A stretch of DNA of 64,000 bases from Centroberyx gerrardi (lineage: Eukaryota > Chordata > Actinopteri > Beryciformes > Berycidae), in NCBI RefSeq assembly GCF_048128805.1, contig NC_136005.1:8609504-8673503 (forward strand), written 5' to 3'. How positions within the stretch are numbered: the first letter of the stretch is position 1; every line of letters begins with the position of its first letter. Positions 12,381-25,445 of the stretch are shown piece by piece. A model generated the notes under the pieces. That model did not search any database, was not told the DNA's origin, and worked only from the letters and a program-made list of their open reading frames with translations. A program made the translations under genes and the position numbers.

Positions 12381-14199
12381 TGTGAGTGACAATGACACTG
12401 AATATTATACTAAATTGCTTGTAATTGCCTTGATTAATTTTCACTCTTGACAGACCTCTCGTCTGGAACAGATAAAAACAGCCAATACCTCGACTGTCTG
12501 CAGTGAGTGATGCTTGTTTTGTGTCATTCTCGTGTGTGTCTCTCCATCACAGTGCTTCTGTAAACACTGCTCACTGGTGTAGCATTTCAAATCATGTAGC
12601 ATTTTTGAGCAGCTTTTTTCATGAAGATGTTTCATTGTGGATCAAGTTTTATCTACACTTTGTTGTAAACTAAAGCCACAGTTTTAGAAGTTGATATATT
12701 GTTGTGTGACATCTGGTTTTAGGTTTTGCGTGTTACATCACACAGCTCTTGCGAGTTATATCTCTTGCAGAACTCTTTTGCAAGCTGACGCCAAATGTTA
12801 CATAACTCTGTTGGACCAGCAGAGTATAAATCAGGCCCCAATCAGGTTATCAGAGGCCATCTGCTGCTATGCATTTGAAGCATGAATGATTGAACGATAC
12901 AGTACATATCCACCCACTTCTGGTAACATCACTATACAGCCTTGTGTCTCATGAGGGAAAAACCACTCTCTTCATAAGGAATATTTTGATTGCCTAACTG
13001 TACATTTGGGACATTTATTTTCTTTCTAAAGTGGACATTGGTGTAAATCTTGCACCTTATACTTGATGAAATGAAAATAAACCTGAAGTAAATTGCTTAT
13101 TAATTTCTTAATAAAAATCTCTTAGTTAACTATGTCACTTCCATTGTGGTGAAAAATAGACTTGGCTCTAAAATGCCTTGCAGTTAATCAGTGGTTTCAT
13201 ATTTTAGTCTCAGTCATGGCAGGGTGTCAGAGCACACAGTGTGGGGCATGCAGAGGGGGAGGAGGGAGGCCTCTGCCAACACCTCCAGCACCACGATCAA
13301 AGACACTGCAGCTGGCACCGAGACAGAGCTGCATCGTCTCACTTCGGTCCTATCAGACTGTCTTGCACAATGTGGACAAGAGACTGCTGTATCTCCAAGG
13401 TGCGGCGTAAGGGTTAACACAAAGAAAACCCAAAACCTGGTCACTGTTGGCAGCAGCACACAGTGAAACCCCTGGAATGGGTTTCTTCAGATTAAATCTG
13501 TCAAAGTCACTCACATCCGTGCCCCCAGTGCAATGCGTTCTTCGTTATTGCACAATGACAATGCTGTGGAGAAGGACTTACTGGATACATGACAATTAAT
13601 TCCTTTTCCACCTGTCGAATTACTAATGGAGGTTGTGTTGCTACCTATTTGAATGTCTATTATTGGTGACTCATGTAGGGATTTATGCATTCTATAAAAG
13701 AGATAGGAATGAAAAGCTATGAATTAATCATGAGACCCACACAATGAATCAATGAGCCCTCTATGTCAATTTTACAGCCATCTAGGCTACTGCAATCACT
13801 ATAAATAAGGTGGTTTGCTTACATGAGGCCTTGGGGCCTAACAAATTGGATTAAAGTGTTTACTTTTGCAACAAAATTCTTGTGGGGATAGGGGGAGTTT
13901 GAGGTACGTCATATGGAGCCGTGTTTTAGGTTATATGCTACTCATAATCTCCTATGAATAGGTGGCATTTAATCATTTTAGTACTGTTTTAACTAACTGC
14001 CAAAGGGCTATTGTAACCAAATCACATGTGTTTATGATTTCAAAGCCCATTAAAGGCAAAAACCAGGACAATTCATTCACTTGCTGAACTGGTATCACCT
14101 CAGAACTGGGATGTGATAAAATGTGTTGTTGGGCCAAGTCTGTTGTAAGCCTGGTGTTACTGTCAGTCCAAATCACAGCCTCCTCATGCAGAACAAAGG
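12381..14199. other. Intergenic stretch, no gene identified
   Basis: This lies between the convergent genes mindy4 and alkal2. Around 13200-13470 the sequence is more GC-rich and open in more than one frame, but the translations match no family I know and there is no convincing splice structure. Confidence 0.45.
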
Positions 14200-14960
14200 A
14201 TAGAAAGGCTAAACCCTAATTCTCTGTCTTTGAGCCCATCCCGTTTCAAGGAACAGAACGGTGCGATTTGAGGCGACTGTCTGCAGAGCCTTAAATTGGC
14301 AGAGCTGCAGCGTTGGGACGTCGTCGGTCTGGTCCTCTTCCCTCTGTCCCTGAGCTGTGTGGTGCAGCTGGACGCAGTCTGACAGGAGGGAAATGGCCAT
14401 GGCTTTGTCTCACTTTATCTCGCCGGCATTTCTCAGAGGTACCAGAGGAGGGATTTGGTGCTTGTGTGTAATTGTGTTAGAACCCTCCCACATGCCATCC
14501 CCAGTGCATCTTCTGTCTCTTCTCCTAATCTGCGCTGTTTGTCTCCAGATAAGTGATATCCTCCTCAGATTAGGATCCGGTGTCCCTGCCCTGCCCACCC
14601 GGTGAGAAAGGGATCCCCAGTGCAGCCCCTGGAGGAGCCGGCCATATTTTTAGCCGCCTAATCCTTTTATAGCACCAGCAGAAAACATCACCCCATTCCA
14701 TTAATTGTGCCAGGTAATCATGATACAGTACGCTACAGAGGAGGCAATTTGGCTGCGTCTTAAAATAATCTCTCTCGCTTTAAATGATCTGGGTTCTGCA
14801 AGTTTGAAGATATTCAATAAGTAGTGCGGAGCATAAATTTCCAGGTTGGACTTTTTGTTCCTTTTTCAGAGGTTGTTTCTTCCACAATGGAGGGTGTGAT
14901 TTATGGAAGAGAAGCAATCTGAGTGATTTTATGGCCCTAGAGGACAAAGGGACATCCATC
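14200..14960. other. Candidate conserved non-coding (enhancer-like) block
   Basis: This part of the intergenic region stands out from its AT-rich flanks by higher GC content and by clustered homeodomain-type words: GATTAGGA near 14567, CTAATCCTTT near 14658 and CCATTAATTG near 14697. It has no coding potential that I can support. Calling it regulatory is inference only. Confidence 0.25.
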
Positions 14961-15986
14961 TCATATCAAGTTGAAAACATCGCATTAAGAATACCACTGA
15001 GAGCAATAACAAACACATTGATAGGATGTGCACCCCCTAAAGGAAGCATTTTTTCCCCCAATGCAAGTTGCATTCACAAGCTTTTGAACTGATGGTTTCT
15101 GTAGATAATCTTTTTTTAATGATAACCCACAATGAGTGATAAGTGATTTGTAGCATAACGCTAAAGTCACACATCATTCCTTTTGAGTCTATCGAGACAT
15201 GCTGGCGTGAGAACTGAGCTGTTGTAATCTTTGGCTTAGCATTTGTTTTCCTCAGAACTTATTCCTTCAGCATCCCAATGTGTGCTGGGGCTCGATATTT
15301 ATTTCACTATCCAAAATAAAACCGTAACTATTCCCCAGGCACATATCTTAGTACAAGATGATACAAGATGACAAGAAGAAGAATGGTTTGGTCCTGTTTA
15401 TTTTGCCAGGACTTTACAGCAGCGTCTCGATAAGGGTGGGCAAGTTTCCTGCAGAAATAGACAATGATCAAGTACTTTATTATTAAATGCCAAAATTAAT
15501 TTTATTAAATGACAGCTCTTATGCTTCTGTTAGAAAATCACTGAGAGGAAATGGCAGCTTTGCTTGTTTTAATTTCTTCAGTGTCTCATACAAATTTTGT
15601 TTGTTTCTCTGTATTCGTGAGTCTTAAATGATAATTAAAACATGCAGGGTCTTTTGAGAGGCTCCATCCTGGATCTGCGATAATAAACACTCGTATTTCT
15701 TTTTGTCTGACACCAAGACGAGGAAAGTTCATCATCATGTTCCAGTGTTTCAGGTTTCAGCTGATTTACTGTGATCAAACATTACTACACACGTACCATG
15801 CAGTCTATGGTCGGAGGTCTGTAATAGGAGGCGTGATTTATTATTCGGACAGCTGCTGGGATAATTGTTGGGAACAATAAAAACATGTGTGCTCTTTCAC
15901 TGCATTTCCTGTTGTCAACAGTTACGCAAGAAGCTCCAAAACACGAAATAGATACTTCCAAAAGGGAAAAACTGTCCATGACATGA

Positions 15987-16281
15987 TGTGACGACCCTCC
16001 CACTCTCCTGGCTCTGTCTTGCAGGAGCCTGGTGGGTGGGGTCGTCAAGGCTGATTGAGTGCACCTGGGCCCAGTGTACTCCTTGGGTTTTAAAAGCCGG
16101 CTGACCATCAGTGTAGCTCTCCCTCCTCACCTATGCACACCTTTTGTTCTGTTCTTTTGGTTTGATGTAGTTTGTGTCGTCTAGTTATTTTCCCTTAGTT
16201 TTAGTTAATAAATCGTTGTTTTAACTTTTACTTTGGCGTATGTCTCCCCTCATTGTTACTTCCTTGAGCCAGGTTGTAACA
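15987..16281 (+). mobile_element. Probable solo LTR (295 bp)
   Basis: The segment starts TGTGACGACCCTCCC and ends GGTTGTAACA, so it has the TG...CA ends of an LTR. It is flanked by CATGA (15982-15986) and CATGG (16282-16286), a 4-of-5 match for a 5-bp target duplication. Inside are a TATA-like TTTAAAAG near 16090 and an AATAAA near 16208, in the order expected of an LTR promoter and polyadenylation signal. No gag, pol or partner LTR is nearby. A gypsy-type origin is likely but not shown. Confidence 0.6.
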
Positions 16282-16450
16282 CATGGAAACATGGAAGTAT
16301 ATTATGTGGATAAGCTATATAAAGCTACTAACATTTAAAATGCCTTGCACATGGGATTGTCTTGAGAATTTGTCTTGTCTGCTCTTTGTCTTGTCTGGTC
16401 TTAAAATCAGACAAGAGCTGAGAATGAGGCCAGGGTCCAAGATTTTTGAG

Positions 16451-16453
<3 letters not shown>

Positions 16454-16498
<45 letters not shown>
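16454..16498 (+). repeat. (GT)n microsatellite
   Basis: About 22 GT units lie in the mindy4-alkal2 intergenic region, seen directly. Confidence 0.95.
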
Positions 16499-16499
<1 letters not shown>

Positions 16500-19313
16500 C
16501 TCCAGAGACACATTTTGAAATGAAGTGTTAGCGGAAACACCCGCTCAGAGGAGACCGCATCACTGAGGTGTTGAGAAACAGACTGAAACTTTCAAATGTT
16601 CCTGCCAGAAAAAACAAAAAAAGTTGAAAAATGACTGCAAGGAATTCTTGTTCTTCAATTCTTCAATGTTTTTTTTTTTTTTACACATTTTAAATGACAG
16701 TGAGCAGAGGATTTTGTACTCATTTTTCTCCCAAGACTAAACACTTTAATGGTTTATGTCCAGTGATCAATTATTTTTACTCAATTAGCTAATCTGTCTG
16801 CCGTCATAAGCTCCCTTTGCAGCCAGTGAACACTGTTTATACCCTCTGCCTCCTGTTCAACACTGAAGCCCGAGTGCGTTCCCCTCAACCCCCTCATCTC
16901 CAATAATAGCAAAATATGCTGTGCTTCAATATTCTTTATTGTTCGGTACTGCAGTGCATTATCACCATTGTCGTCATTCCATAATGTTCTCATTGTCAGA
17001 AATCACTCAAGTGCCAAATTAAATGTAATGAAGACAATGACAGAGTATGACAGATTTTAAAACCAAGGCAGGCCCGTCTCAGAATATAATATCAACAAGG
17101 AAAATATAGAGGAAGAGGAAGCCACACATGATGAGAAAAAAGAAACGCTTCCTCTACATCAGATGAAACCTTTACCAAAATAATCAGATTCTGAAAGATT
17201 GTGAATAATTATATACATACCCTTTCAATAAATAGGTGTATTTAATATTAAATTAATGTTTTCCTTAAAAATACATGGTACATACAGGTCATGGTACATT
17301 AAAATAAAAAGCAAATCTATTCAAAATAACCAAACAATGTCCGTCAGCGTTATCAACATCAACAAACAAGGACAAAAAAATAGAAACACTATAAACAATT
17401 AAAACAATGTTCATATGACTGCTGTGGATTTGAAGGCACTTCCTTGGCAACACATAGATCCCTCTTTCATTATTTTGGACCTGAAACAAAATTAAAAAAA
17501 ACATTGACTGTTAAATCTATCCAATGTCTGCATTCTGTAAGCTGTGTTTCAAAGTGATGTTCTTCAGTCTAGTATTGACAAAGACACATGTTGACATCTT
17601 GAGCCTGCTGAAGAAGTGGACTCCAGCTTCTAAAGCGGGAAAGGGGAAAATGAATGGCTGTGGCCTGTCATTACTGGTATTCCTCGATGTTATACGTACA
17701 GACGAAGCTCATCCAGAAATGACTCAAATAATGAATCACTTAATACGCCTTCAAAGGTCCCTCGTTTGTGACATACATTTGGCAGATTTCTCAGAACAGT
17801 GCAGACAGGATCTCATTATCTGATTCACTTGCAAAACTGAGTGCTAATGTGTCAGCCTCTTCAATTTACCAATCAAAAGAATTCCTCCTATACCACGAAA
17901 AACTAAAATGGCCACTTCTGCGGATGGAGTCTTTCACGGCAATCCATCACCAGCGGGACCTAATTGCGTTCATTCACTGAGAGCGCGCGCTTTTTACTCA
18001 GAGTTGCTTCTAGGACTAGACGCCAGTGGACGCTTCAGACCTGCTGTCGTCAAAGATCATCTGAACAAAGGGCTGATAGCCTAACACCGACGACTGCCTC
18101 CAAAATTAATCCGCTGAAGATCGTCTGAGTCTTCCTGTGTCATCGTCAGGTGAACCGATGACGAGCTTCTAAACCAGGAGCCTCTCAAAGTTTGGCTGAT
18201 GATCTCAGTGTTTAGCCCAGGGATTCAGGACTAGTGAGAGCGGGTTTAACATTGGTTCGCTCCCAAATTTGTTGCTAGTTCCCAGATCTGTTCTCATTCC
18301 ATTTTTCTCAATTTGTTCTCAGATTGTCAGTTATTGTGAAATGTTTTGCTTTTGTTTTTTATTGTATTTCCATCTGTAATTGAACGTGCAACCGCTGCCT
18401 TGGCCAGCTCTCCCTTGTGAAAGAAATCCTTAATCTCAATGGGACTAACCTGGATAAATAAAGGTTACAGTTCCAGTCTATATTGCAGTTTCCTTTTCTG
18501 GGACACCAATCAGGGTTCCCACCCCTGTTTTGGGGTAAGACATTATAAACATTAGGCTATAGAGGTTTTGTACTCATGATCTTGTCAGGTCAAGAAATCA
18601 TGGTGAAATCATTGAAACTGATGCTATGCCAACACAAATATCCATCAGGATGTGAAGTGCTGATCCTAGGATGGAGAAAGGCCCAGAGAGCTGAGGCATA
18701 TTTACTTTCAAGGCCATCCGCTCATTTTCGAAAGTTTTTTAAGGTCATACATTACAGGAACCTGGACTATGAGAACTTTGAAATTATATCCTGCATTTTT
18801 TAAAATTGTTTTCACATGTTTGTCAGCACTTTTTGAGCAGTGTGTGTATGTGAGGGCGTCTCTCTCGTGCGCAGTTTAATGCTTTATGATGAAATTGATT
18901 TGTATGACTTCAGGCCAATCAGGACTAACTTTATGTAAAGGTTAAATGAAAATCAAATATATTAGTGCCTCTTTCTGCTTCAGGCTAAATAATATTATCC
19001 TCTAAGAGCACAAATGTTGGGCAGATGCTCTAGAGACACATGTTTGTGATTATGTGAACATCAGTTTTCTTCCATCCTTACATATTACTTGAAGATGCCA
19101 GACACACATTGGAGTAAATTTGGCCAACCGACAACAAAATATTCTCTCTTTGCCAATCTAAGCTGCAACATGATGAACACTACTGTTATATCTGTCCACC
19201 ATGTGTATCTTAATTAACCACATTCACTTTGAAGTATAGAGGATGTTGAGAAAGAGTAATCAAGCATGAACCCCATCCAAGAAGAGAAAATCACTTTTAC
19301 TCACATGCAACAT
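16499..19313. other. Intergenic / alkal2 3' flank
   Basis: AT-rich sequence with no supported exon. The part adjoining 19313 should hold the alkal2 3'UTR (minus strand). I could not place its polyadenylation signal confidently. A retroposon tail lies at 18394-18470. Confidence 0.45.
18394..18470 (+). mobile_element. Non-LTR retrotransposon 3' tail, copy 1
   Basis: The sequence runs from GGCCAGCTCTCCCTTGTGAAA through CTCAATGGGACTAACCTGG to AAATAAAGGT. This is a 3' end seen repeatedly in teleost genomes. Related, more decayed tails lie at 38053-38138 and 58070-58152. Only the 3' end is present, as usual for 5'-truncated retroposons. Confidence 0.5.
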
Positions 19314-22300
19314 CTACGATTGCGTGCAGAGTGGACTCATTGCTAATCGTGTTAGCAATCTTGCACATCTTTTGTAATCTGAAAAAAAAAAAAAGAAAGA
19401 TAGATAATGGGAAAAAGGCCATTAATATGCCAACATCATTGTACCCTCCAGTCTTAATAATCTAAGCCCAAATATATCATTTGTGTCTATAAACACCAAG
19501 ATTCTTGAAAGTTGGAACCTGATGATGAAAATAATCTTTTTAAGCTCAAATTTCAAGTTACACTCTAAACTCAATTACAGGTCAGGTACTTTAGCTCCAT
19601 TGTTCACAAACAATGCAGCTGTAAACTATCAAAATACTTTAAAAAGTCCTGTACTGTCAGATCTTCAACCATGAACTTTGTCAATCAATATTAGAGTGAA
19701 AAAAAGTCTTCAAGCCAATGCAACAGACACAAGTGAGCAGCAGGGCGGTGTTGACGTCTGCATATAAACCTCTGCATATAAAGTACACAACTGTTCCTTC
19801 ATGGTTTTCCAATATCAACATGAGGCAAATCAGAATAATAAATAAACCATAAATGTTGCATGCAACAATACCCATCCCAGTCCAACAAACACACAAATGC
19901 ATCTTGATTCTGACAAATCTCCATCTGCATTTGTCTGCTATGTCTCCCTGTCTGGCCTGGGATCAGCTCTGGAGATGATAAATTGCTTGAGGAAAACACA
20001 TGTTCTTCTTTATTTTACAGAAGCGAGATTGCCCAAGACAAACTCAACTATCTATATCACAACAAGGCAATTATACCGTGCCTCTAGGCTGAAGGCCTGT
20101 TTTGATATGTATTTGACTGTAGACAGACGCAAAAAACACAGGAAAAAGAGAGAAACTTCATTCTCTGACTGACTGTGTCCACGATAAAGACAAGACTAGC
20201 TGAACAGATAAGCATCTGTGACAAGTGGACATCATCTGAGGTCATACTCCAATTTCTGCCTGATGGCGTCTTTCCATTTCCCCAACGTAAACAACCCTGA
20301 CGAAATGACTAATCAGTCAGTTTGCAAACTGAAGTTACATTGTTTACGTAATTTAATGGCTCTGGGTGACTCTCACATCATTGACTTGTTAGAGAGTATG
20401 AGTTATCCATGGAAGAGAAGCAATTATACTGTCTATTCAATTAAAACTCTGAATAATGAAGTCCTCAGTTTGGCTAGGACATTGCTGTCATTACATGCTC
20501 TATTCATTCACAGTGGAATGACTGGGACTACCGAAAATCTTTTCCGAATCTAGCTAAACTGAAGGGCAGATTGTTCCGGGCTGACAGGGTTATGGCTTTG
20601 ATTGGGTAGAGTGGAGGAACAGGAAGGCAGAGCGTTCAACTTTTGCAGACAAAAGTAACATTTAGCAGTGCCCCAACAAGCACATTATAGCCAGGCAAAC
20701 AACAGAGATCCTAATACAACCTATACAATTATAGTAATACACATTTTAATTGCAAATCTATGAATAAACAAAGACAGCCCGCACTCTGGTTCTTCTTATT
20801 TTATTTTTCTTTCTTTTTTGGCACGGATGTTCCGGCTGTCAAAAATACAGAAAAATAAAACAAGAAGAAACAGAGTGCGGTCTATCTTCGTTTATTTCAA
20901 GATTGTCCATGTTAGCCGACGCACCAAAAATTAACAATAAAATTCAGTTTTTAGCACGAGGACTCTATGTTTGTTCCAATCCACAAATCTATAGAACCTT
21001 CCTTGATAGAAAGGTACCAGAAACATAATGTTTGTAATAAGCACAACTTATAGAAAATCACCAGATCGCCATATCACTCTTCTTTTATTTTATTATTAAT
21101 AGGCTTTAGACTAAAGAATATTGATATGGAGGACTGGTGTGCAGGCTTGTACTGATAAAGCAGACATGCAGCACATCATGCACACAGTATCATGACATTA
21201 GAAAGGCATACTTACATGCTGGTCTTGAGCAATCCCTTGTGTTGTGATAAAGTCTATGAAAGTGTGTTCTGCACTCCGATGAGAACTTGACTGGTCCTGC
21301 TTAATAGAAAAAAAGGTCTCATCAGGACAGGTACAAAGATTTCACAGGCTCCATTATTTCCTTTGATGCACTTTGGCTACACACTCACTGAGGGTTTAGG
21401 CATGGCTACCTAATCCCACGGTGAATGAAGTGATCAAAAGAGAGAAATGCAAGCTACCAAGTGAAAGTGTTAAATGCACTATAACAGAGTACATGGATAA
21501 GGAATCAGGGTTCAACTGGTCTTTACTACACAGACAAACTGAGTCTTCAGTACTAATCACCCCCAAGTGTTTCTGCACCAACAACAAGCTTCCAGATTTT
21601 CACACCAATAATGAACTCTGCTCAAAGGTCCTGAGACAAATAATCAGCTTAACCTCACATTGCCTTCAACTTTATTCTGTCAGCTTCAGACCATGTGCTG
21701 CGTTTCTCTGCACTGTTGGCCTACAGCTAAGACATGGCAACCCTCTCCTGACCCACAGCAGTGTTCATGTAGAGTTATGACTTAAGCTTACATTGGCTTA
21801 TAACCTTGAAAAGTTTTTCTCAAAGAGGCAAAAATGCAAAGTTTTAGCCAAAAGAAGTATGTGAAACATGTGCCAGTTATGCTCTAAAAGTTCTCTTTGC
21901 CAGATGAAATATTTGTCCAGAGTCTGGAAAGACTAAATTAAGATGCAATCAAGACTAAATTTCATAGTCATGATGTAGTCTTTGATGGCAATTTTCTTAC
22001 CTGTGAAATGCTGAATGAATTTGTCCTTCAGGTTTACATCTCTAGGAACAATCTCTGGAAAGGAAAAGCACTATTAGCTCGTCAGTCAATATTCATTTCA
22101 GAAACAGAAAACCTGTAAATAGCCACACACTGTAATCATAATGAGTAATTGTGGGGAAAAAAATGATAACAGTTTGTCATTGTCAAAATCACCCGCATCT
22201 ATCGTGCATAATGCTGTAGGAATTTCCAAACATGTCAACAGTTCAACATAGAGCTGCACGATTAGGGCAACAATGATAATCCTGACTATTTTGCTAGATA

Positions 22301-25023
22301 TTGCAATTCCGATTACTAATCCTGATAATTATTCTTTGTGATTTGAATGAGTTTATTGCACTTTTTTCATCTTATATATAAACAACAAATAACATATAAA
22401 CATCTTTTGACCACAGCAGACATTCTAAATGAAATGTTATATCTCAATATTGCTGAAATTCTACTATTATTAGGAAGTGTGGAAACTAAAATCGTGATAT
22501 CCAGTATGTATATGATTAATTGTGCAGTCATAGTTCAACAGCAGTGCAGCAAACATGTGGGACTTCTATGATGGCTACATCTGTACATTACTCTCTATGG
22601 TGACCTGATGTCAGAGCATTGATTATAATGTAACAGTAATTCATAAGGGGGGTAAGAGCATGAAGCCCACCCATCCCCATTCACTGTCCACACAGACAGG
22701 TGTCTGATAGCACACTGGACATGCTAACAGGCTAAAGAGATTATTGTTTGGGAGTTGTAATGCAGATCAATGTCATGAGAGTAATTCCATGCCAGTAACA
22801 TTATGTTACCCCGAGACCTAGGAATGAGTAGTACTTTACGCAGGAGAACGATGAAAGATAATCATTTAGCTATCTTTGGAAGCCACTGTGAGACTTTTGA
22901 TTTCCACACATATACCTCTAATTAGGCCTTATATAACAAAACAAAACAACAAAACAGCCCTAATTACTCTAATTTACAGAGATAAACAGGCCTGCGGGTC
23001 TTATGGTTATATATGGAGGTATGGAGCATGTAGGGGCCAACCTAGCCAGAGCTATTAGATAGATAGATGAGTTTCCCTGTAATATGCCTGCTTATTATAC
23101 AATGCCTAACATTAAAGTTATGATAAAGAGCTCACATTCTAAGCACTTTATAGTAAATTGAACAAAACAGTGGGGTTGCAGGCATCTGTCTGTTTCCTCC
23201 TCATTGCGTTCAAAACATCTCCTATCCTTACGTGACCGTTGATCTTTGGCAATGTCCCACGCACCAGTTGCTAATATGCTGTACTTAATATCCTCAAAAG
23301 GTAAATTCCGTTCAGTCAGTGGTTTGAGAGAGGTACTTTTCCAATTGCATAAGCTGGGGCCAAGACAGTTCTCGAACAATGTCAAGGCTCCAGTCAATCT
23401 TTGACCTCACAATGTCTGTGAAACATCTGTAAAATCATGATCTGGCTGATAGTTCTGGCAGAATCTGAAGCTGCAAATAAACAAACCACACACCCCACTG
23501 CACTTTATAAACTCCAAATGGCGCTGAATCCTCCACCAATAACACACAATCCTAGACTACACTCTCAAGTTTAACTGCGTCTATTACAGCAATAAAAACA
23601 GGTACATGAAGGGTCTGTCCAGGATACTTATTCTTTATTACAGTCTGATTTGGGTAAGCCTCAAAGGCAAATTGTGGCTCGGCTCTTCAGACAATTGAAG
23701 AGATATGTATTAAGGACTTACCTGAATGGCTAAGTTCCAGCCAGGACATATTACATTGTGTAAGCCATTAAAGGCACAGCAACACCAAGCACATTCTTAC
23801 TTGTTGGAGACCGCAAAGACACATTGAAACCACCATTTGCTTCAGGGGAAATTAGCAAAGCTCAATATTGGTGGGAATGATATAGAATCTCGCCTTGCTT
23901 AAGTCAGATTGAGGAGCTCAAACAAAGAACATGATCCGGACTTTAATAGTCTACACGGATAAGGAAGGTATTTATATAGTCTGTTCATATAGTCACGTCA
24001 TTCCACAGCCAAAGTAAAAACAAGTGTATGAGTAACAATGATTGTAATGCAGGGCCATAAGTTACATGAATGTGGCACAGCGTAGTTCTGCTCTGTGTAA
24101 TGTTTCATGCGCAGATGCTCTCCATTGGAGATGCTTTCAGGAACGTCATAGTGAGATGGAGGTGGGGAGGGGGGGATCATTCATGTTTAAGATTCTACAA
24201 TGAATCATACTGAATGAATCATTCACAAGTTTGGCGTGACAAGACTCCTCGATGAATTCCATGATACCTATCCATCCACTTTTGCATGTCACCTATTCAT
24301 CAATTATTGTTTGGACGAGGGAGTGATATGTCTGTTGGAAGTGGTGGCAGGTGCACATTTGGGAGAAGCAGACATTTTTTGGCAATGAGAACATCTAGCG
24401 TACAGTAAATCCGACATATTCTCTATATCTTACAAAGGTGAACTATACCTGCATTATAGAAAATGAAACAGGACAGGAGAGGACAGAAATACCTGCTAGA
24501 CCCTGTGGTTTGTCTTTTAAGCAAACTATTGCCCAGTGTCATTTATTGATAGGCAATCCTCATTTCCCTTTTCCACTTTTCTTGGATTAAAAGAAACACA
24601 ATACATAAACCAAGTTAACATTCCAGCCAGACTAAGTTGTGCTCCTAAATGAGGTGTGCTGCACATGCCAGACCAATGACAGCTGTCTCCCACGGTAAAA
24701 TGGGGATTATGCTTTCATCATCAGTACCTAAAAATAAATCTTATCAGCTTACCTATGGGTCTACTGTTATCCAGCCTAGGAACATAGAAAGGCTTTTCGC
24801 GGGAGGAGAACTTCATGTCTTGTGCAGCAGTGAAGAGTCCACTGCTATAGCGCCTGGAGAGGGGCTTGTCCCGTTGCTGGCTGTCTCCGATAACCTGTAA
24901 GATTAGATCCAACAGGGTCCTTCTCTCTTTCTGCTTGACCTCCTTGCTGTCCATGCACTGGCCCGAGGTGATGAGCAGAAGGAAGATAGTCAACAGTATG
25001 TGCCATTTCCTCTCCACCTGCAT
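19314..25023 (-). CDS. alkal2: ALK and LTK ligand (ALKAL2-like), complete, 4 coding exons
   Basis: ALKAL proteins are secreted cytokines that activate the receptor tyrosine kinases ALK and LTK; in fish they drive iridophore and neural-crest development. Minus-strand coding exons in order: 25023-24753, 22054-22001, 21296-21216 and 19378-19314. They join in phase to 471 bases (156 residues, close to the 152 of human ALKAL2). Residues 1-24 form a signal peptide ([16 protein letters not shown]). A variable, basic segment follows, then the augmentor domain from [13 protein letters not shown] through [12 protein letters not shown] to [18 protein letters not shown], with its four conserved cysteines. 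EIVPRD and the long N-terminal segment favour ALKAL2 over ALKAL1; the a or b fish copy cannot be told. The start MQVERK is chosen because a splice acceptor lies 11 bases before it, so the longer in-frame start is probably not used. Confidence 0.93.
20763..20896. repeat. Long inverted repeat (48-base arms) in alkal2 intron
   Basis: Arms 20763-20810 and 20849-20896 are reverse complements at 43 of 48 positions around a 38-base loop. Both arms contain GCACTCTG and ATTTTATTTTTCT or their complements. The sequence lies in the last alkal2 intron. It could be a small foldback element or a transcribed hairpin. Confidence 0.75.
22249..22560. repeat. Decayed interspersed repeat in alkal2 intron
   Basis: It begins with GAGCTGCACGATTAGGG and continues with TATTGCAATTCCGATTA, words of a repeat I recognise as widespread in teleosts, often starting GAGCTGCACGAT. 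Boundaries and class are uncertain. Confidence 0.4.
22561..24752. other. alkal2 intron 1 sequence, no nested gene seen
   Basis: This is intronic for the alkal2 model. A minus-strand open frame of about 100 codons at 23095-23397 has no recognisable motif. A short GATA tract lies near 23055. Confidence 0.45.
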
Positions 25024-25445
25024 GGCTTCACTGTCTGACAACACAAGCAAACAGAAGTCAAGTTACATTACACAGTGGTTAAATGGTTTCTGTTAAGTCC
25101 TACTTTTGAGACATGGATAAATGATATACTGCATTTTTACAACAACAAATAGATAACTATGGACTTTGCAACATGCATAACTCCAAAAGATGTCCCATGG
25201 TTGCTTGCCATTAGAGATCCTTCACATTTGTCAGAATTACTCAATAACAAAACCAAAAACTCGCATGTCAGAGTTAATGTTCATAGCCTCTAAAAGTGAG
25301 ATTTGTCACCAGAAGTGGTTTGGTGCCCTCAACTTCAAGCAGGTGTATTTATGCTCAAATCAGCTGTAAGTCACTATGCATTTCAGCTGGTTCATTGCAT
25401 GGGAAAAAAACCACACTAGGTAGGCTAATCTAACTTCAAACTTAC

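Noticed and set aside
13162-13466. Overlapping open frames, GC-richer stretch, as a small gene
   Set aside because: Open in several frames, no family resemblance, no clear splice partners; may be a retrocopy relic or chance.
15785-16130. Minus-strand open frames over the LTR region
   Set aside because: They run across the LTR boundary and match no retroviral or retrotransposon protein; shadows of non-coding repeat.
21421-21780. 119-codon plus-strand open frame
   Set aside because: Lies in an alkal2 intron, composition is AT-rich and no domain is recognisable.
23095-23397. 100-codon minus-strand open frame inside alkal2 intron 1
   Set aside because: No motif recognised, no start context or splice evidence; probably chance.
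24721-25050. Longer alkal2 start nine codons upstream (25050)
   Set aside because: The upstream codons cross a splice acceptor (TTGTCAG) on the minus strand, and the inner ATG gives a good signal peptide.
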